The position numbers and the translations under genes are program-made. Positions 17,629-26,034 of a DNA stretch of 64,000 bases are shown here, in pieces. Source of the stretch: Longilinea arvoryzae (GTDB taxonomy: Bacteria; Chloroflexota; Anaerolineae; Anaerolineales; Anaerolineaceae); contig NZ_DF967972.1 in the NCBI RefSeq assembly GCF_001050235.1, forward strand, positions 1,724,241-1,788,240, in the 5' to 3' direction. How positions within the stretch are numbered: the first letter of the stretch is position 1; every line of letters begins with the position of its first letter. Under the pieces are notes generated by a model that was not told the DNA's origin, did not search any database, and saw nothing but the letters and a program-made list of their open reading frames with translations.

Positions 17629-19215
17629 TTGCGGAAAATACCCTTCTATCCCTTCCTATTTGCGCTCTACCCGATGGTTTATCTGCTGGCGGTCAACGTC
17701 GATCAGATCAGCCCGATTATGGCGTTTCGATCGATGGCCATTCCCTTTGTCGCCAGTGTTGTTCTGTTCTTGCTGATGGCTCTCGTCACCCACAATTGGC
17801 GACGAGCGGCCCTGGTGACTGCCTTTTGGGTGGTGGCCATCTATCTGCTGTTCTTTTTCTTTTACGTGCCGCTGTATCGTACCTTTGAGAAAACGGTCGT
17901 GTTCGGGATCAATATCGGACGCCACCGCACCTTGATTTTGGGGCTTGCAGTACTGCTCTTGGCCGGAACGGCCTTGATCTCAACCCGCAGAAGTAATTTT
18001 GGCACGCTCACGGTCTTCCTGAACCTGGTGGCCATCGCGGCGATCGCCATTCCACTGGGCCAGATCGTATTGTATAAATATCAATCCGGCATCATGGGCA
18101 CGGCTTCCCAATCCCAAGATCAAGCGGAGAGCGCAGTCAGTCTGACGCCGGGCGAGAATCCTCCGGATGTATATTACATTATCCTGGATATGTATACTCG
18201 TGAGGATTTGTTAAAAGACTTCTTCAAATACGATAATTCGCCCTTCCTGCAGTTCCTGACGGACAAGGGCTTTTACGTTGCCAACTGCAGCCAGAGTAAT
18301 TACAATTCGACCCAGTATTCGATCGGTTCATCCTTGAACATGGATTATTTGCCCGATCTGGGGCTCGGGGTCGAGGATCCGGACCTGGTACCTGCGGTGC
18401 AGCAAAACCGGGTCATGGCCCTGTTCAAACAGATGGGTTATCGCACCGTCAACTTCGAATCGGGCTTCTCGATCACGGAACTGCGCAATGCGGATGAATA
18501 TCTCAGCCCGTTCAGCAATGTGTGGGACAGCCTGTTCTATGGGGGCGTCAATTCCTTCGAGGCCATGATCTTAAAGAACTCAGCCGGAACGCTGATTTAT
18601 GAAGCCAAACCGAACCTGGCCAAGAAATACCAGACCATCCTGGACACGCCCTATATCCAGTACCGCGAGCGAATCGCCTACGCGCTGGAAAAGCTGGAAA
18701 CCATCCCCGCCTCGAAGAGCCCGAAATTCGTCTTTGCCCACATTCTGGCTCCGCATGATCCGTTCGTTTTCGATAAGGACGGTAATTTCGTCTTCCGTGA
18801 AACGCCATTCACCCTGAATGGCGACAAGGAATATCCTGGCGAAACCTACATTCCCGGCTATACGTCCGAATTGCAGTATCTCAATGCTCAGGTGGAGAAG
18901 ATCGTCACGGACATCCTTGAGAATTCAGACGAACCACCCATCATCATCCTCCAGGGAGATCACGGCGCACCCCGAACCAAGGGCATCGACGGTTCTTCGG
19001 CAATCCTGAATGCTTATTATCTGACCATGGGGAAAGATCAGCTCTACCCCACCATTTCACCGGTCAATACCTTCCGCGTCGTTTTCGACCAGTATTTTAA
19101 CGGGCAGTTTCCCCTGTTGCAAGACCAGCCCTACAAGATCGACTTCGATGCGAAGAACTACATTTCCTACGATGGGTATGCGTGTTCCGCGCAGCCGCTC
19201 ACATCCACTCCTTGA
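17629..19215 (+). CDS. Membrane-anchored sulfatase/phosphoglycerol-transferase-like protein
   Basis: The 528-residue protein starts at TTG 17629. Five hydrophobic segments (about 5-23, 37-53, 61-80, 101-116 and 131-149) precede an extracytoplasmic domain from about residue 165. That domain has alkaline-phosphatase-superfamily features: PPDVYYIILDMYTR with the metal-binding Asp, NSTQYSIGSSL where a Thr or Ser nucleophile is expected, HILAPHDPF, and ILQGDHGAPR. This is the architecture of LtaS/OpgB-like enzymes, which move phospho-alcohol groups to glycans, or of membrane sulfatases. A YLDPGSG small protein is encoded 2.4 kb upstream. A role in decorating the exported polysaccharide is likely. 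Confidence 0.72.
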   Translation: MRKIPFYPFLFALYPMVYLLAVNVDQISPIMAFRSMAIPFVASVVLFLLMALVTHNWRRAALVTAFWVVAIYLLFFFFYVPLYRTFEKTVVFGINIGRHRTLILGLAVLLLAGTALISTRRSNFGTLTVFLNLVAIAAIAIPLGQIVLYKYQSGIMGTASQSQDQAESAVSLTPGENPPDVYYIILDMYTREDLLKDFFKYDNSPFLQFLTDKGFYVANCSQSNYNSTQYSIGSSLNMDYLPDLGLGVEDPDLVPAVQQNRVMALFKQMGYRTVNFESGFSITELRNADEYLSPFSNVWDSLFYGGVNSFEAMILKNSAGTLIYEAKPNLAKKYQTILDTPYIQYRERIAYALEKLETIPASKSPKFVFAHILAPHDPFVFDKDGNFVFRETPFTLNGDKEYPGETYIPGYTSELQYLNAQVEKIVTDILENSDEPPIIILQGDHGAPRTKGIDGSSAILNAYYLTMGKDQLYPTISPVNTFRVVFDQYFNGQFPLLQDQPYKIDFDAKNYISYDGYACSAQPLTSTP

Positions 19216-19224
19216 AACCGGACG

Positions 19225-20853
19225 GTGAATGTGGCCAATATGATTTCGAAAGCAAAAGAACGAATTCGCCTGAACTGGTCGCGCAGGCAAACCGATTACC
19301 TCTTCGGCGTGATGACGCGGGAGGTGGCCAGAAATGCCCCGCCGGCCGAAGGTAAACCGGTGGTGATGTTCAACGCTTCGACGCGCATCACCGGATACAG
19401 CCAGAATATGGCCTATCACCTGCTGGCCTCCTGGGCGCTGCGCCTGCAGGGCGTGAAGGTGGTTCACTTCGTCTGCCAGGCCGGCATGACGCGCTGCCCG
19501 TTGGGCACCAATCGCGACGATTTTTCCGCGAAGCCGCCTTGCAAAGACTGCCAGTGGCAATCTTTTCACGCCTACCCGCAGCCTGGCGCGGTAAACGCCA
19601 TGCTGCGCGGCTTCGAAATGACGACGGATGAGAACCTTGAAACGGCCATGGCCGGGCTCGGCCTGGAAGCATTGACCTGTTTCGAATATGAAGGCTTGCC
19701 CCTGGGGGCACTGGTATTGCCGTCCATGCGCTGGGTATTGCGCCGCCATCACCTTGCGGACGATGACGCCCACCGCGACCTGTATCGGGATTGTATTCGT
19801 TCGGCCTGGAGTGTTGCCGCCGCATTCGAAAAAGTGCTGGACGAAGTCGATCCGCGTATGGTGATCGTGTTCAACGGACAGTTCTTCCCCGAGGCCACGG
19901 TCCGGTATCTGGCGCAAAAGCGCGGCCTGCCTGTGGTCACTCACGAAGTCGGCCTGTTGCCCATGACGGCGTTTTTCACGCCCGGTGAAGCCACCGCCTA
20001 CCCGATCGATATCCCGGAGACCTTCGACCTCAATGCCGAACAAAATGCCCGCCTGGACACCTACCTGGAACAGCGCTTTCAGGGCAACTTCAGCATGGCG
20101 GGGGTGCGGTTTTGGCCGGAGATGAAACCGCTGAGCGAGGAGTTCTGGCAGCGCGCCGGGAAGTTCAAGCAAATCGTACCCGTATTTACGAATGTCATTT
20201 TCGATACCAGCCAGGGGCACGCCAACGTACTCTTCGAGCACATGTTCGCCTGGCTCGATCAAGTGCTGGATATCGCCCGCGCCCACCCGGAGACTTTCTT
20301 CATCATCCGTGCCCATCCGGACGAATCGCGTCCCGGCAAGGCCGCCCGCGAGAATGTGGCCGGTTGGGTGGCCCAGAGCGGCGCATTGGAAATGCCAAAC
20401 GTGCTGTTCGTGGACGCGAGCGAGCATTTCAGCTCCTACGAATTGATCCAGAAATCCAAATTCGTCATGATCTATAATTCGACGATTGGAATGGAAGCCT
20501 CGTTGCTGGGCGCGCCGGTGTTGTGCGCCGGCAAAGCGCGCTTCACCCAACTGCCAACCGTTTTCTTCCCGCAAACTGCCGAGGAACACCGCGCCTGGGC
20601 TGAGAAATTTCTGCATGCTGAGTCCATCGAAGTCCCGCCCGAGTTCAAGAGAAACGCCCGCCGCTTTTTGTATTACCAGCTCTACCGCACTTCGTTGCCG
20701 ATGGGCGATTTCCTGGCCGAGGAAGGGATCTGGAAGGGTTTTGTCACGCTCAAAGATTTCGAGTGGCAGGCCCTGCTGCCCGAGAATTCGCCCAGCCTGC
20801 GGGCCGTGGTGGACGGTGTGCTGCACGATGGGGATTTCTTGTTGGGGGAGTAG
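19225..20853 (+). CDS. Putative capsule-type glycosyltransferase with Cys-rich segment
   Basis: The 542-residue protein has a GT-B-like arrangement similar to the protein at 1501: VMFNASTRITGYSQ at the start, then RAHPDESRPGK and YNSTIGMEASLLGAPVL in the C-terminal half. A Cys-rich stretch at about residues 83-110 (CQAG, CPLGT, CKDC) could bind metal and is not seen in the 1501 protein. I use GTG 19225; GTG 19231 or ATG 19240 are alternatives because no clear Shine-Dalgarno decides. It lies 9 bases after the sulfatase-like gene and 9 before a GT-C gene. The donor is unknown. Confidence 0.55.
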   Translation: MNVANMISKAKERIRLNWSRRQTDYLFGVMTREVARNAPPAEGKPVVMFNASTRITGYSQNMAYHLLASWALRLQGVKVVHFVCQAGMTRCPLGTNRDDFSAKPPCKDCQWQSFHAYPQPGAVNAMLRGFEMTTDENLETAMAGLGLEALTCFEYEGLPLGALVLPSMRWVLRRHHLADDDAHRDLYRDCIRSAWSVAAAFEKVLDEVDPRMVIVFNGQFFPEATVRYLAQKRGLPVVTHEVGLLPMTAFFTPGEATAYPIDIPETFDLNAEQNARLDTYLEQRFQGNFSMAGVRFWPEMKPLSEEFWQRAGKFKQIVPVFTNVIFDTSQGHANVLFEHMFAWLDQVLDIARAHPETFFIIRAHPDESRPGKAARENVAGWVAQSGALEMPNVLFVDASEHFSSYELIQKSKFVMIYNSTIGMEASLLGAPVLCAGKARFTQLPTVFFPQTAEEHRAWAEKFLHAESIEVPPEFKRNARRFLYYQLYRTSLPMGDFLAEEGIWKGFVTLKDFEWQALLPENSPSLRAVVDGVLHDGDFLLGE

Positions 20854-20862
20854 GAAAACCGG

Positions 20863-23187
20863 ATGAAACCTCGCTTTTCCATCTGGCCGCGTAAAATTGG
20901 TGATAGCGCCTGGCTCTGGCTGCCGGTGCTGGCTGCGCTCGCCTTGATGATTCCGCGGCTGCTGTCAGCCCAGTACGGGCTGTTGGACGATGGCGCCACG
21001 GCTTTGAACGCCGACAAGATGGGCGCGGGCGTGATCGGATATAACGATATCGGTTCGGGCCGCATCCGCCCGGTCTACTGGCTGTACTTCAGCGGGTTAT
21101 ACCGCCTGGTGGGCAATCACCCGCAGACCTTCTTTATCATCCACGCGCTCATGCTGGCGGCCAGCGTGGGCATGCTGGCTGCCCTGGTGCGCCGCGTTGG
21201 CGGCAGCCGCCTGCAGGCTTTCCTGGCCGGACTGCTGGCGGTCAGCGCCGGACCGGTGATCGAGAATTTCTACACCCTTTCCAAGAGCGAACCCCTGCAG
21301 GCTTTCCTGACCCTGGCCGGGTTGCTGTTGATGCTCAGCCTGGCAGGTCGAAAATCGCGCTGGGGCCGTGGCCTGACCTTCGCCGGGGCGACCTTGATCT
21401 TCAGCATCGCGATGTTGAGCAAGGAAACCTACGTGGTCATGCCGTTCATTGCCCTGGCCGGGCTGTTCCTGGCCTGGGTGATCAAACCCTGGCGCCCGTC
21501 GAAGGATGGTCTGCGCCTGGGTGGAGCGATTCTGGCGGCGTTGGTGATTGCCGCGCTGGTGTTTGTCATTTACGCGCTGCCCAGCCTCGGATCGCCAACG
21601 TCGGGTACGTACGCCACGCATTATGATTTCAACCTTTCGCGCCTTTTCAAAACGCTGATCGAATGGCGCGCCTGGTTGACGCGCGATTTCCTGTACCTGC
21701 TGCCCGTTGGCGCGCTGTGGCTGATCCTTCTGATTTTGCGTAAAAGCGGCCCTGCGCCGTTGATTGCGTTGGATGGGCTGGTTTTCGCGGCGGCCTGGAT
21801 TGTTGTGTTTCTGCCCTGGGAAATCATCTCGGAATACTATTTGCTATTGACAGCCCTGGGCGTGGCGACCTTCGCCGGATTGGTGTTGGGCGGCCTGGGG
21901 AAACACTGGCCGGGTCTGCGACTTGGCTGGAAAGTGGTCAGCGGCCTACTGACGGCGGTTGCCGTTTATCTATGGCTGGCGGCCCTGCCGAACCAGGTTA
22001 ATAACGCCCGGCTGCAGTTGACCGTCGACCGGATCAACCAGCAGATGAGCGCATACCTGGCCGAGACCGTCCCTCAGAACGGCAGGGTGCTGGTCAACCT
22101 GACGCCCGGTTCGGAATATACCCCTGAACTGGCGATGCACCTCAAGTATTTCTACAACCGTCCCGATATTCAGGTCGATATCTTCAACTACCAGACACCG
22201 CAGAACGGCGCGGAATCGTTCGAATACTGGCTGGTCACGCCGGCTGTGGTCAACAAACCGGTGTATGCAGTTCGCTTTGGCTTCCTGGAGACCCGACAAC
22301 GGCGCGCCAATGCCCTGCTGGCCGACTTCGTGGCAGAGCCTGGCGCGGTCTTTTCGGGTGGATACGACCAGTACCTGGTGCGCCCGCTGCAGCCCGCGTG
22401 CTGGGTGCTGCCCAAAGTCGGGCCCTGCCAGGAAAGCGGCGCATGGATCAGCCGCCAGCCGCTGGAATACAACTGGACGATCTATCATTGGACCGGCAAC
22501 GCTTCCAAACAGAGCCAGCCGGCGACTTATGCCGCGGCCGGGCAGTGGCAACTACGCCAGACGGATGGCTCGCTGCGTGCAGTTCGGTTCGGCGGCCAGG
22601 GCGATTTGCCGGTGATCGGCGATGTCGACGGCGACGACCGCGATGACCTGGGCGTATACAATCCTTCCACGGGAAGCTGGCAGTTCGACACCAACCTGGA
22701 TGGGCAGGCCGAGATCGAATTAACCCTCCAGGATGGGCAAACCGGCGGACAGGCGCTGCTGGGCGATTGGGATGGCGATGGCCGCAGCAGCCCGGCCCTG
22801 TATCAGGATAAAAGCGCGAGCTGGTATTTCTATGATGAGAACGGCCGGTTGCTGCAATCCTTGCAGGCAGGGAATTCAGGCGATATTCCGCTGGTCGGGG
22901 ATTGGAACGGCGACGGTCGGGATACGATCGGCGTCTACCGTCCCGAGACCGGTGAAGTGGATCTGGAAAATGAACTCAGCGGGCTGAGCGGGGTGGATTT
23001 CTACGCGCCGAAGCAACAACAACCGGTCGTTGGGCACTGGGCCGGGTTGCCAGCCGAAACGCTGGCATTCTTTGGCGACGGAGTCTGGCAGCCGTATTAC
23101 TGGAACCGGGATGGCGAGCCTTTGTTGGCGCCGGCCAGTTTTGAATTCGGCGCGAATGGAGAGACTCCGCTGGCCGGACGCTGGTGA
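20863..23187 (+). CDS. GT-C-like membrane glycosyltransferase fused to FG-GAP/VCBS-type repeats
   Basis: The 774-residue protein has about ten hydrophobic helices in residues 20-375. An LDDGATAL loop follows the first helix, as in GT-C enzymes (PMT/ArnT-like), where an acidic loop is catalytic. After a soluble part, residues about 580-725 hold three repeats with the pattern GDxDGDxxxD (GDVDGDDRDDLGVY, GDWDGDGRSSPALY, GDWNGDGRDTIGVY) plus partial copies to the end. These are Ca-binding FG-GAP/VCBS blades. This part should lie outside the membrane. The fusion suggests a transferase that binds glycan or partner protein outside the cell. The GT-C call rests on topology. Confidence 0.6.
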   Translation: MKPRFSIWPRKIGDSAWLWLPVLAALALMIPRLLSAQYGLLDDGATALNADKMGAGVIGYNDIGSGRIRPVYWLYFSGLYRLVGNHPQTFFIIHALMLAASVGMLAALVRRVGGSRLQAFLAGLLAVSAGPVIENFYTLSKSEPLQAFLTLAGLLLMLSLAGRKSRWGRGLTFAGATLIFSIAMLSKETYVVMPFIALAGLFLAWVIKPWRPSKDGLRLGGAILAALVIAALVFVIYALPSLGSPTSGTYATHYDFNLSRLFKTLIEWRAWLTRDFLYLLPVGALWLILLILRKSGPAPLIALDGLVFAAAWIVVFLPWEIISEYYLLLTALGVATFAGLVLGGLGKHWPGLRLGWKVVSGLLTAVAVYLWLAALPNQVNNARLQLTVDRINQQMSAYLAETVPQNGRVLVNLTPGSEYTPELAMHLKYFYNRPDIQVDIFNYQTPQNGAESFEYWLVTPAVVNKPVYAVRFGFLETRQRRANALLADFVAEPGAVFSGGYDQYLVRPLQPACWVLPKVGPCQESGAWISRQPLEYNWTIYHWTGNASKQSQPATYAAAGQWQLRQTDGSLRAVRFGGQGDLPVIGDVDGDDRDDLGVYNPSTGSWQFDTNLDGQAEIELTLQDGQTGGQALLGDWDGDGRSSPALYQDKSASWYFYDENGRLLQSLQAGNSGDIPLVGDWNGDGRDTIGVYRPETGEVDLENELSGLSGVDFYAPKQQQPVVGHWAGLPAETLAFFGDGVWQPYYWNRDGEPLLAPASFEFGANGETPLAGRW

Positions 23188-23197
23188 GAGGATGGGG

Positions 23198-24169
23198 ATG
23201 CCTGCCTGTTCGATTGTGATTCGCGCTTATAACGAGGGACAGCATATCGGCCGTCTTCTGGCCGGTATCCGGCATCAGAATGTGCGCGATGTGCAGGTCA
23301 TCCTGGTCGATTCCGGTTCCACGGATGCGACCGTTTCGATCGCCCAGGAATACGGCGCCGAAGTGGTTCGCATTCGCCCGCAGGAATTCACCTTTGGGCG
23401 CTCGCTGAACTTGGGAGTGGCGCAGGCGCATTCGGAGCGGGTGGTGATCGCCAGCGCGCATGTCTACCCGGTCTACCCGGATTGGCTGGAACGCCTGGTG
23501 GAACCGTTCACCGATTCGCAGGTGGCTTTGACCTACGGTAAACAGCGCGGCACGCCGATCAGCAAATTTTCCGAGCATCAGGTTTTTCGGCAGTGGTTTC
23601 CGGATACTCCTCGCCCGCAGCAGGGCTATCCCTTCTGCAATAATGCCAACGCTGCCATCCGCAAATCCGTCTGGGAACAGCACCCTTACGATGAGATGCT
23701 GCCGGCCCTGGAAGACCTGGCCTGGGCTAATTGGGCTCAAAGGCAGGGCTACAGGATTCAATACGTTCCCGAAGCCGAGATCATCCACGTGCACCGCGAG
23801 ACCTGGCGCGGCGTATTCAACCGCTACCGGCGCGAGGCCATGGCTTTCAAGCAGATTTATCCGCAGGAGACCTTTCACTTCTCGGATTGCATCCGCCTGT
23901 TTGCCAGCAACTCCTGGGCTGACCTACGCGAGGCGGCCCGCCTGGGCGCGCTGCGTCAGGTGAGTCCGGGTATTCTGGCCTTCCGCTGGATGCAATTCTG
24001 GGGCACCTACCAGGGCTACCGCCGCTCGGGTCCGCTGACCTGGAAATTAAAAGAAGCTTTTTATTATCCTCCGGATGCGGATGACGGCCGCGCGGCCCAC
24101 CGTCCGGTGGCGCCGATTCGTTACACCGAAGAGAAATCAGACGTTCATTCACCTTCTGATGATGCCTGA
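23198..24169 (+). CDS. Glycosyltransferase family 2
   Basis: The predicted 323-residue GT-A enzyme has CSIVIRAYNEGQHI at the N-terminus, LVDSGSTDATV with the nucleotide-binding aspartate, and an ALEDLAWANWAQRQG segment in the acceptor half. It resembles rhamnosyl/mannosyltransferases of GT2. I chose ATG 23198 because GAGAGG at 23186-23191 lies 6 bases upstream; ATG 23192 touches that element. The gene begins 10 bases after the GT-C fusion gene and ends 22 bases before a cytidylyltransferase gene. Confidence 0.8.
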   Translation: MPACSIVIRAYNEGQHIGRLLAGIRHQNVRDVQVILVDSGSTDATVSIAQEYGAEVVRIRPQEFTFGRSLNLGVAQAHSERVVIASAHVYPVYPDWLERLVEPFTDSQVALTYGKQRGTPISKFSEHQVFRQWFPDTPRPQQGYPFCNNANAAIRKSVWEQHPYDEMLPALEDLAWANWAQRQGYRIQYVPEAEIIHVHRETWRGVFNRYRREAMAFKQIYPQETFHFSDCIRLFASNSWADLREAARLGALRQVSPGILAFRWMQFWGTYQGYRRSGPLTWKLKEAFYYPPDADDGRAAHRPVAPIRYTEEKSDVHSPSDDA

Positions 24170-24191
24170 TGGCAGTCTGCGAGGTTCCAAG

Positions 24192-24872
24192 ATGTCGTTA
24201 CAAAAAGTAGTGGCACTCGTTCCCATGCGGCACCATTCGGTGCGCGTCCCCGGCAAAAACTACCGCCCGCTGGCCGGCAAACCGCTCTACCAGCATATCC
24301 TGGACACACTGCTGGCCTGCCCGGAGATCCACGAAGTGGTGGTGGATACCGACAGCCAGGTCATTGTGGCGGGCGTGCGTGAGACTTTCCCCCAGGTGTG
24401 CGTCATCGAACGTCCCGCGCACCTGCGAGCGGATACCATCCCCATGAATGAAATCCTCATGTACGACACCGATCAGGTTCCTGCTGACCTCTACGTGCAG
24501 ACCCACAGCACCAACCCGCTGCTGCGCGCCGAGACGGTTTCGCGCGCGATCCAGACCCTCCAGGACAACTACCCGGCCTATGATACGCTTTTCTCGGTGA
24601 CGCGGCTGCAATCCCGGCTGTGGGACGGCCTGGCCAGGCCGATCAATCACAACCCGGCCATCCTGCTGCGCACGCAGGATTTACCGCCGGTATACGAGGA
24701 AAATTCGTGCCTGTATTTGTTCTCACGGCAGACGTTGGAACTGCGCCGCAACCGCATCGGCGAGCGGCCCTATCTGTTCGAGATCGAGCGCGATGAGGCC
24801 CAGGATATCGACGAGGAGATCGACTTTACCATTGCGGATCTGATGATGCGCGCCCGCGGCGCCGGCGCCTGA
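24192..24872 (+). CDS. Divergent acylneuraminate cytidylyltransferase family protein
   Basis: The 226-residue protein keeps the CMP-sialate-synthetase fold signals: VALVPMRHHSVRVPGKNYRPLAG replaces the classical IPARGGSKGIPGKN loop, and THSTNPLLRAETV and the ending EIDFTIADLMM match the family. The altered first loop suggests a different nucleotide or sugar acid. ATG 24192 is supported by GAGG 7 bases upstream; the longer frame reads through the end of the GT2 gene. It is the third family member in the locus. No HAD domain is attached. Confidence 0.8.
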   Translation: MSLQKVVALVPMRHHSVRVPGKNYRPLAGKPLYQHILDTLLACPEIHEVVVDTDSQVIVAGVRETFPQVCVIERPAHLRADTIPMNEILMYDTDQVPADLYVQTHSTNPLLRAETVSRAIQTLQDNYPAYDTLFSVTRLQSRLWDGLARPINHNPAILLRTQDLPPVYEENSCLYLFSRQTLELRRNRIGERPYLFEIERDEAQDIDEEIDFTIADLMMRARGAGA

Positions 24873-24969
24873 AGCCTCTCGCCGGAATGGATGTGTTAGA
24901 ATCAAATTTACGCCGCCGTCGAGTGCTCTTTTTCCAACGGCGGCAGTATATCGTAAGGGATGTGGATTG

Positions 24970-25932
24970 ATGACCAGCGTTCTTTTGACAGCACCCTATA
25001 TGATCCCGTTTGTGGATCGTTTCCGCCCTGTGTTTGAGCATTATGGAATCGAATTGATCGTCCCGACCGTCCACGAGCGTATGTCGGAAGAGGAATTACT
25101 GTCCTACGCCGGCCAATTCGACGGTACGGTCTGCGGCGACGACCGGTATACCGAGCGCGTTTTACAGGCCTGCCAGCCGCGCCTGAAGGTGATTTCCAAA
25201 TGGGGCACGGGGATCGATTCGATCAACCGCGAAGCCGCTGTGCGCATGGGTATCCAGGTGTGCAATACACCGAACGCGTTCACCTTGCCGGTATCGGACA
25301 GCGTGATGGCCTACCTGCTGGCCTTTGCCCGCCGCCAGCCTTGGATGGACCGCGAAGTCAAGGCCGGACGCTGGCAAAAGATCCCGGGCCGTTCGCTGAG
25401 CGAATGTACGCTTGGCGTGATCGGCGTGGGTAACATCGGCAAGGCGGTGCTGCGGCGGGCGCGTCCCTTCGGCATGACGCTGCTGGGAAACGACATTGTC
25501 CCGATCGCGCCGGATTTTATCGTTGAAAACCGGGTCGAGATGACCTCCCTGGAGGATCTGCTGGCGCGTTCTGATTTCGTCAGCCTGAACGCCGACCTGA
25601 ACCCGACCAGCCGGCACATCATCAACGCGCGCACGCTGGCCCGGATGAAACCCGGCGCGGTGTTGATCAACGCCGCCCGCGGTCCGCTGGTGGATGAGCC
25701 CGCGCTGGTGGCGGCCCTGCAAAGCGGGCAGATCGGCGGCGCGGCCCTGGATGTGTTCGAGGTGGAGCCGCTGCCCGCGGATTCGCCGTTGTTGAAGATG
25801 GACAACGTGATGCTGGCGCCGCACAATTCCAACTCCAGCCCCTCGGCCTGGGAGCGGGTTCACTGGAACACGCTGCGCAACCTTCTGGTCGCCCTGCAAC
25901 TGGACCCGGCCGACCTGAGCCTCTATCAATAA
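24970..25932 (+). CDS. D-isomer 2-hydroxyacid dehydrogenase (SerA-like)
   Basis: The 320-residue NAD-dependent dehydrogenase has the Rossmann motif GVIGVGNIGKAV near residue 150. It also has INAARGPLVDEPAL (catalytic Arg region) and LDVFEVEPLP with the catalytic Glu. The catalytic His region reads LAPHNSNSS, where 3-phosphoglycerate dehydrogenases usually have TPH. It lacks the ACT regulatory domain of long SerA. AAGGGA at 24955-24960 precedes ATG 24970. The 97-base gap before it may hold a promoter (TTAGAAT-like) and a GC-rich hairpin. Its role in a glycan locus may be to supply or remove a hydroxy-acid substituent; this is inference. Confidence 0.83.
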   Translation: MTSVLLTAPYMIPFVDRFRPVFEHYGIELIVPTVHERMSEEELLSYAGQFDGTVCGDDRYTERVLQACQPRLKVISKWGTGIDSINREAAVRMGIQVCNTPNAFTLPVSDSVMAYLLAFARRQPWMDREVKAGRWQKIPGRSLSECTLGVIGVGNIGKAVLRRARPFGMTLLGNDIVPIAPDFIVENRVEMTSLEDLLARSDFVSLNADLNPTSRHIINARTLARMKPGAVLINAARGPLVDEPALVAALQSGQIGGAALDVFEVEPLPADSPLLKMDNVMLAPHNSNSSPSAWERVHWNTLRNLLVALQLDPADLSLYQ

Positions 25933-26034
25933 TCTCAATTCTCGTTCGATTGGAATCAGGCTCAAAACGCTTCTCGAATCTTCTTCAGGATTGGGACCAT
26001 CTCCTGCCATTCAGCCCATAGGATTGCGACGAAC

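Noticed and set aside
19057..20826. A 589-codon open frame on the minus strand
   Set aside because: It is antisense to the capsule-type transferase gene and shows no family motif.
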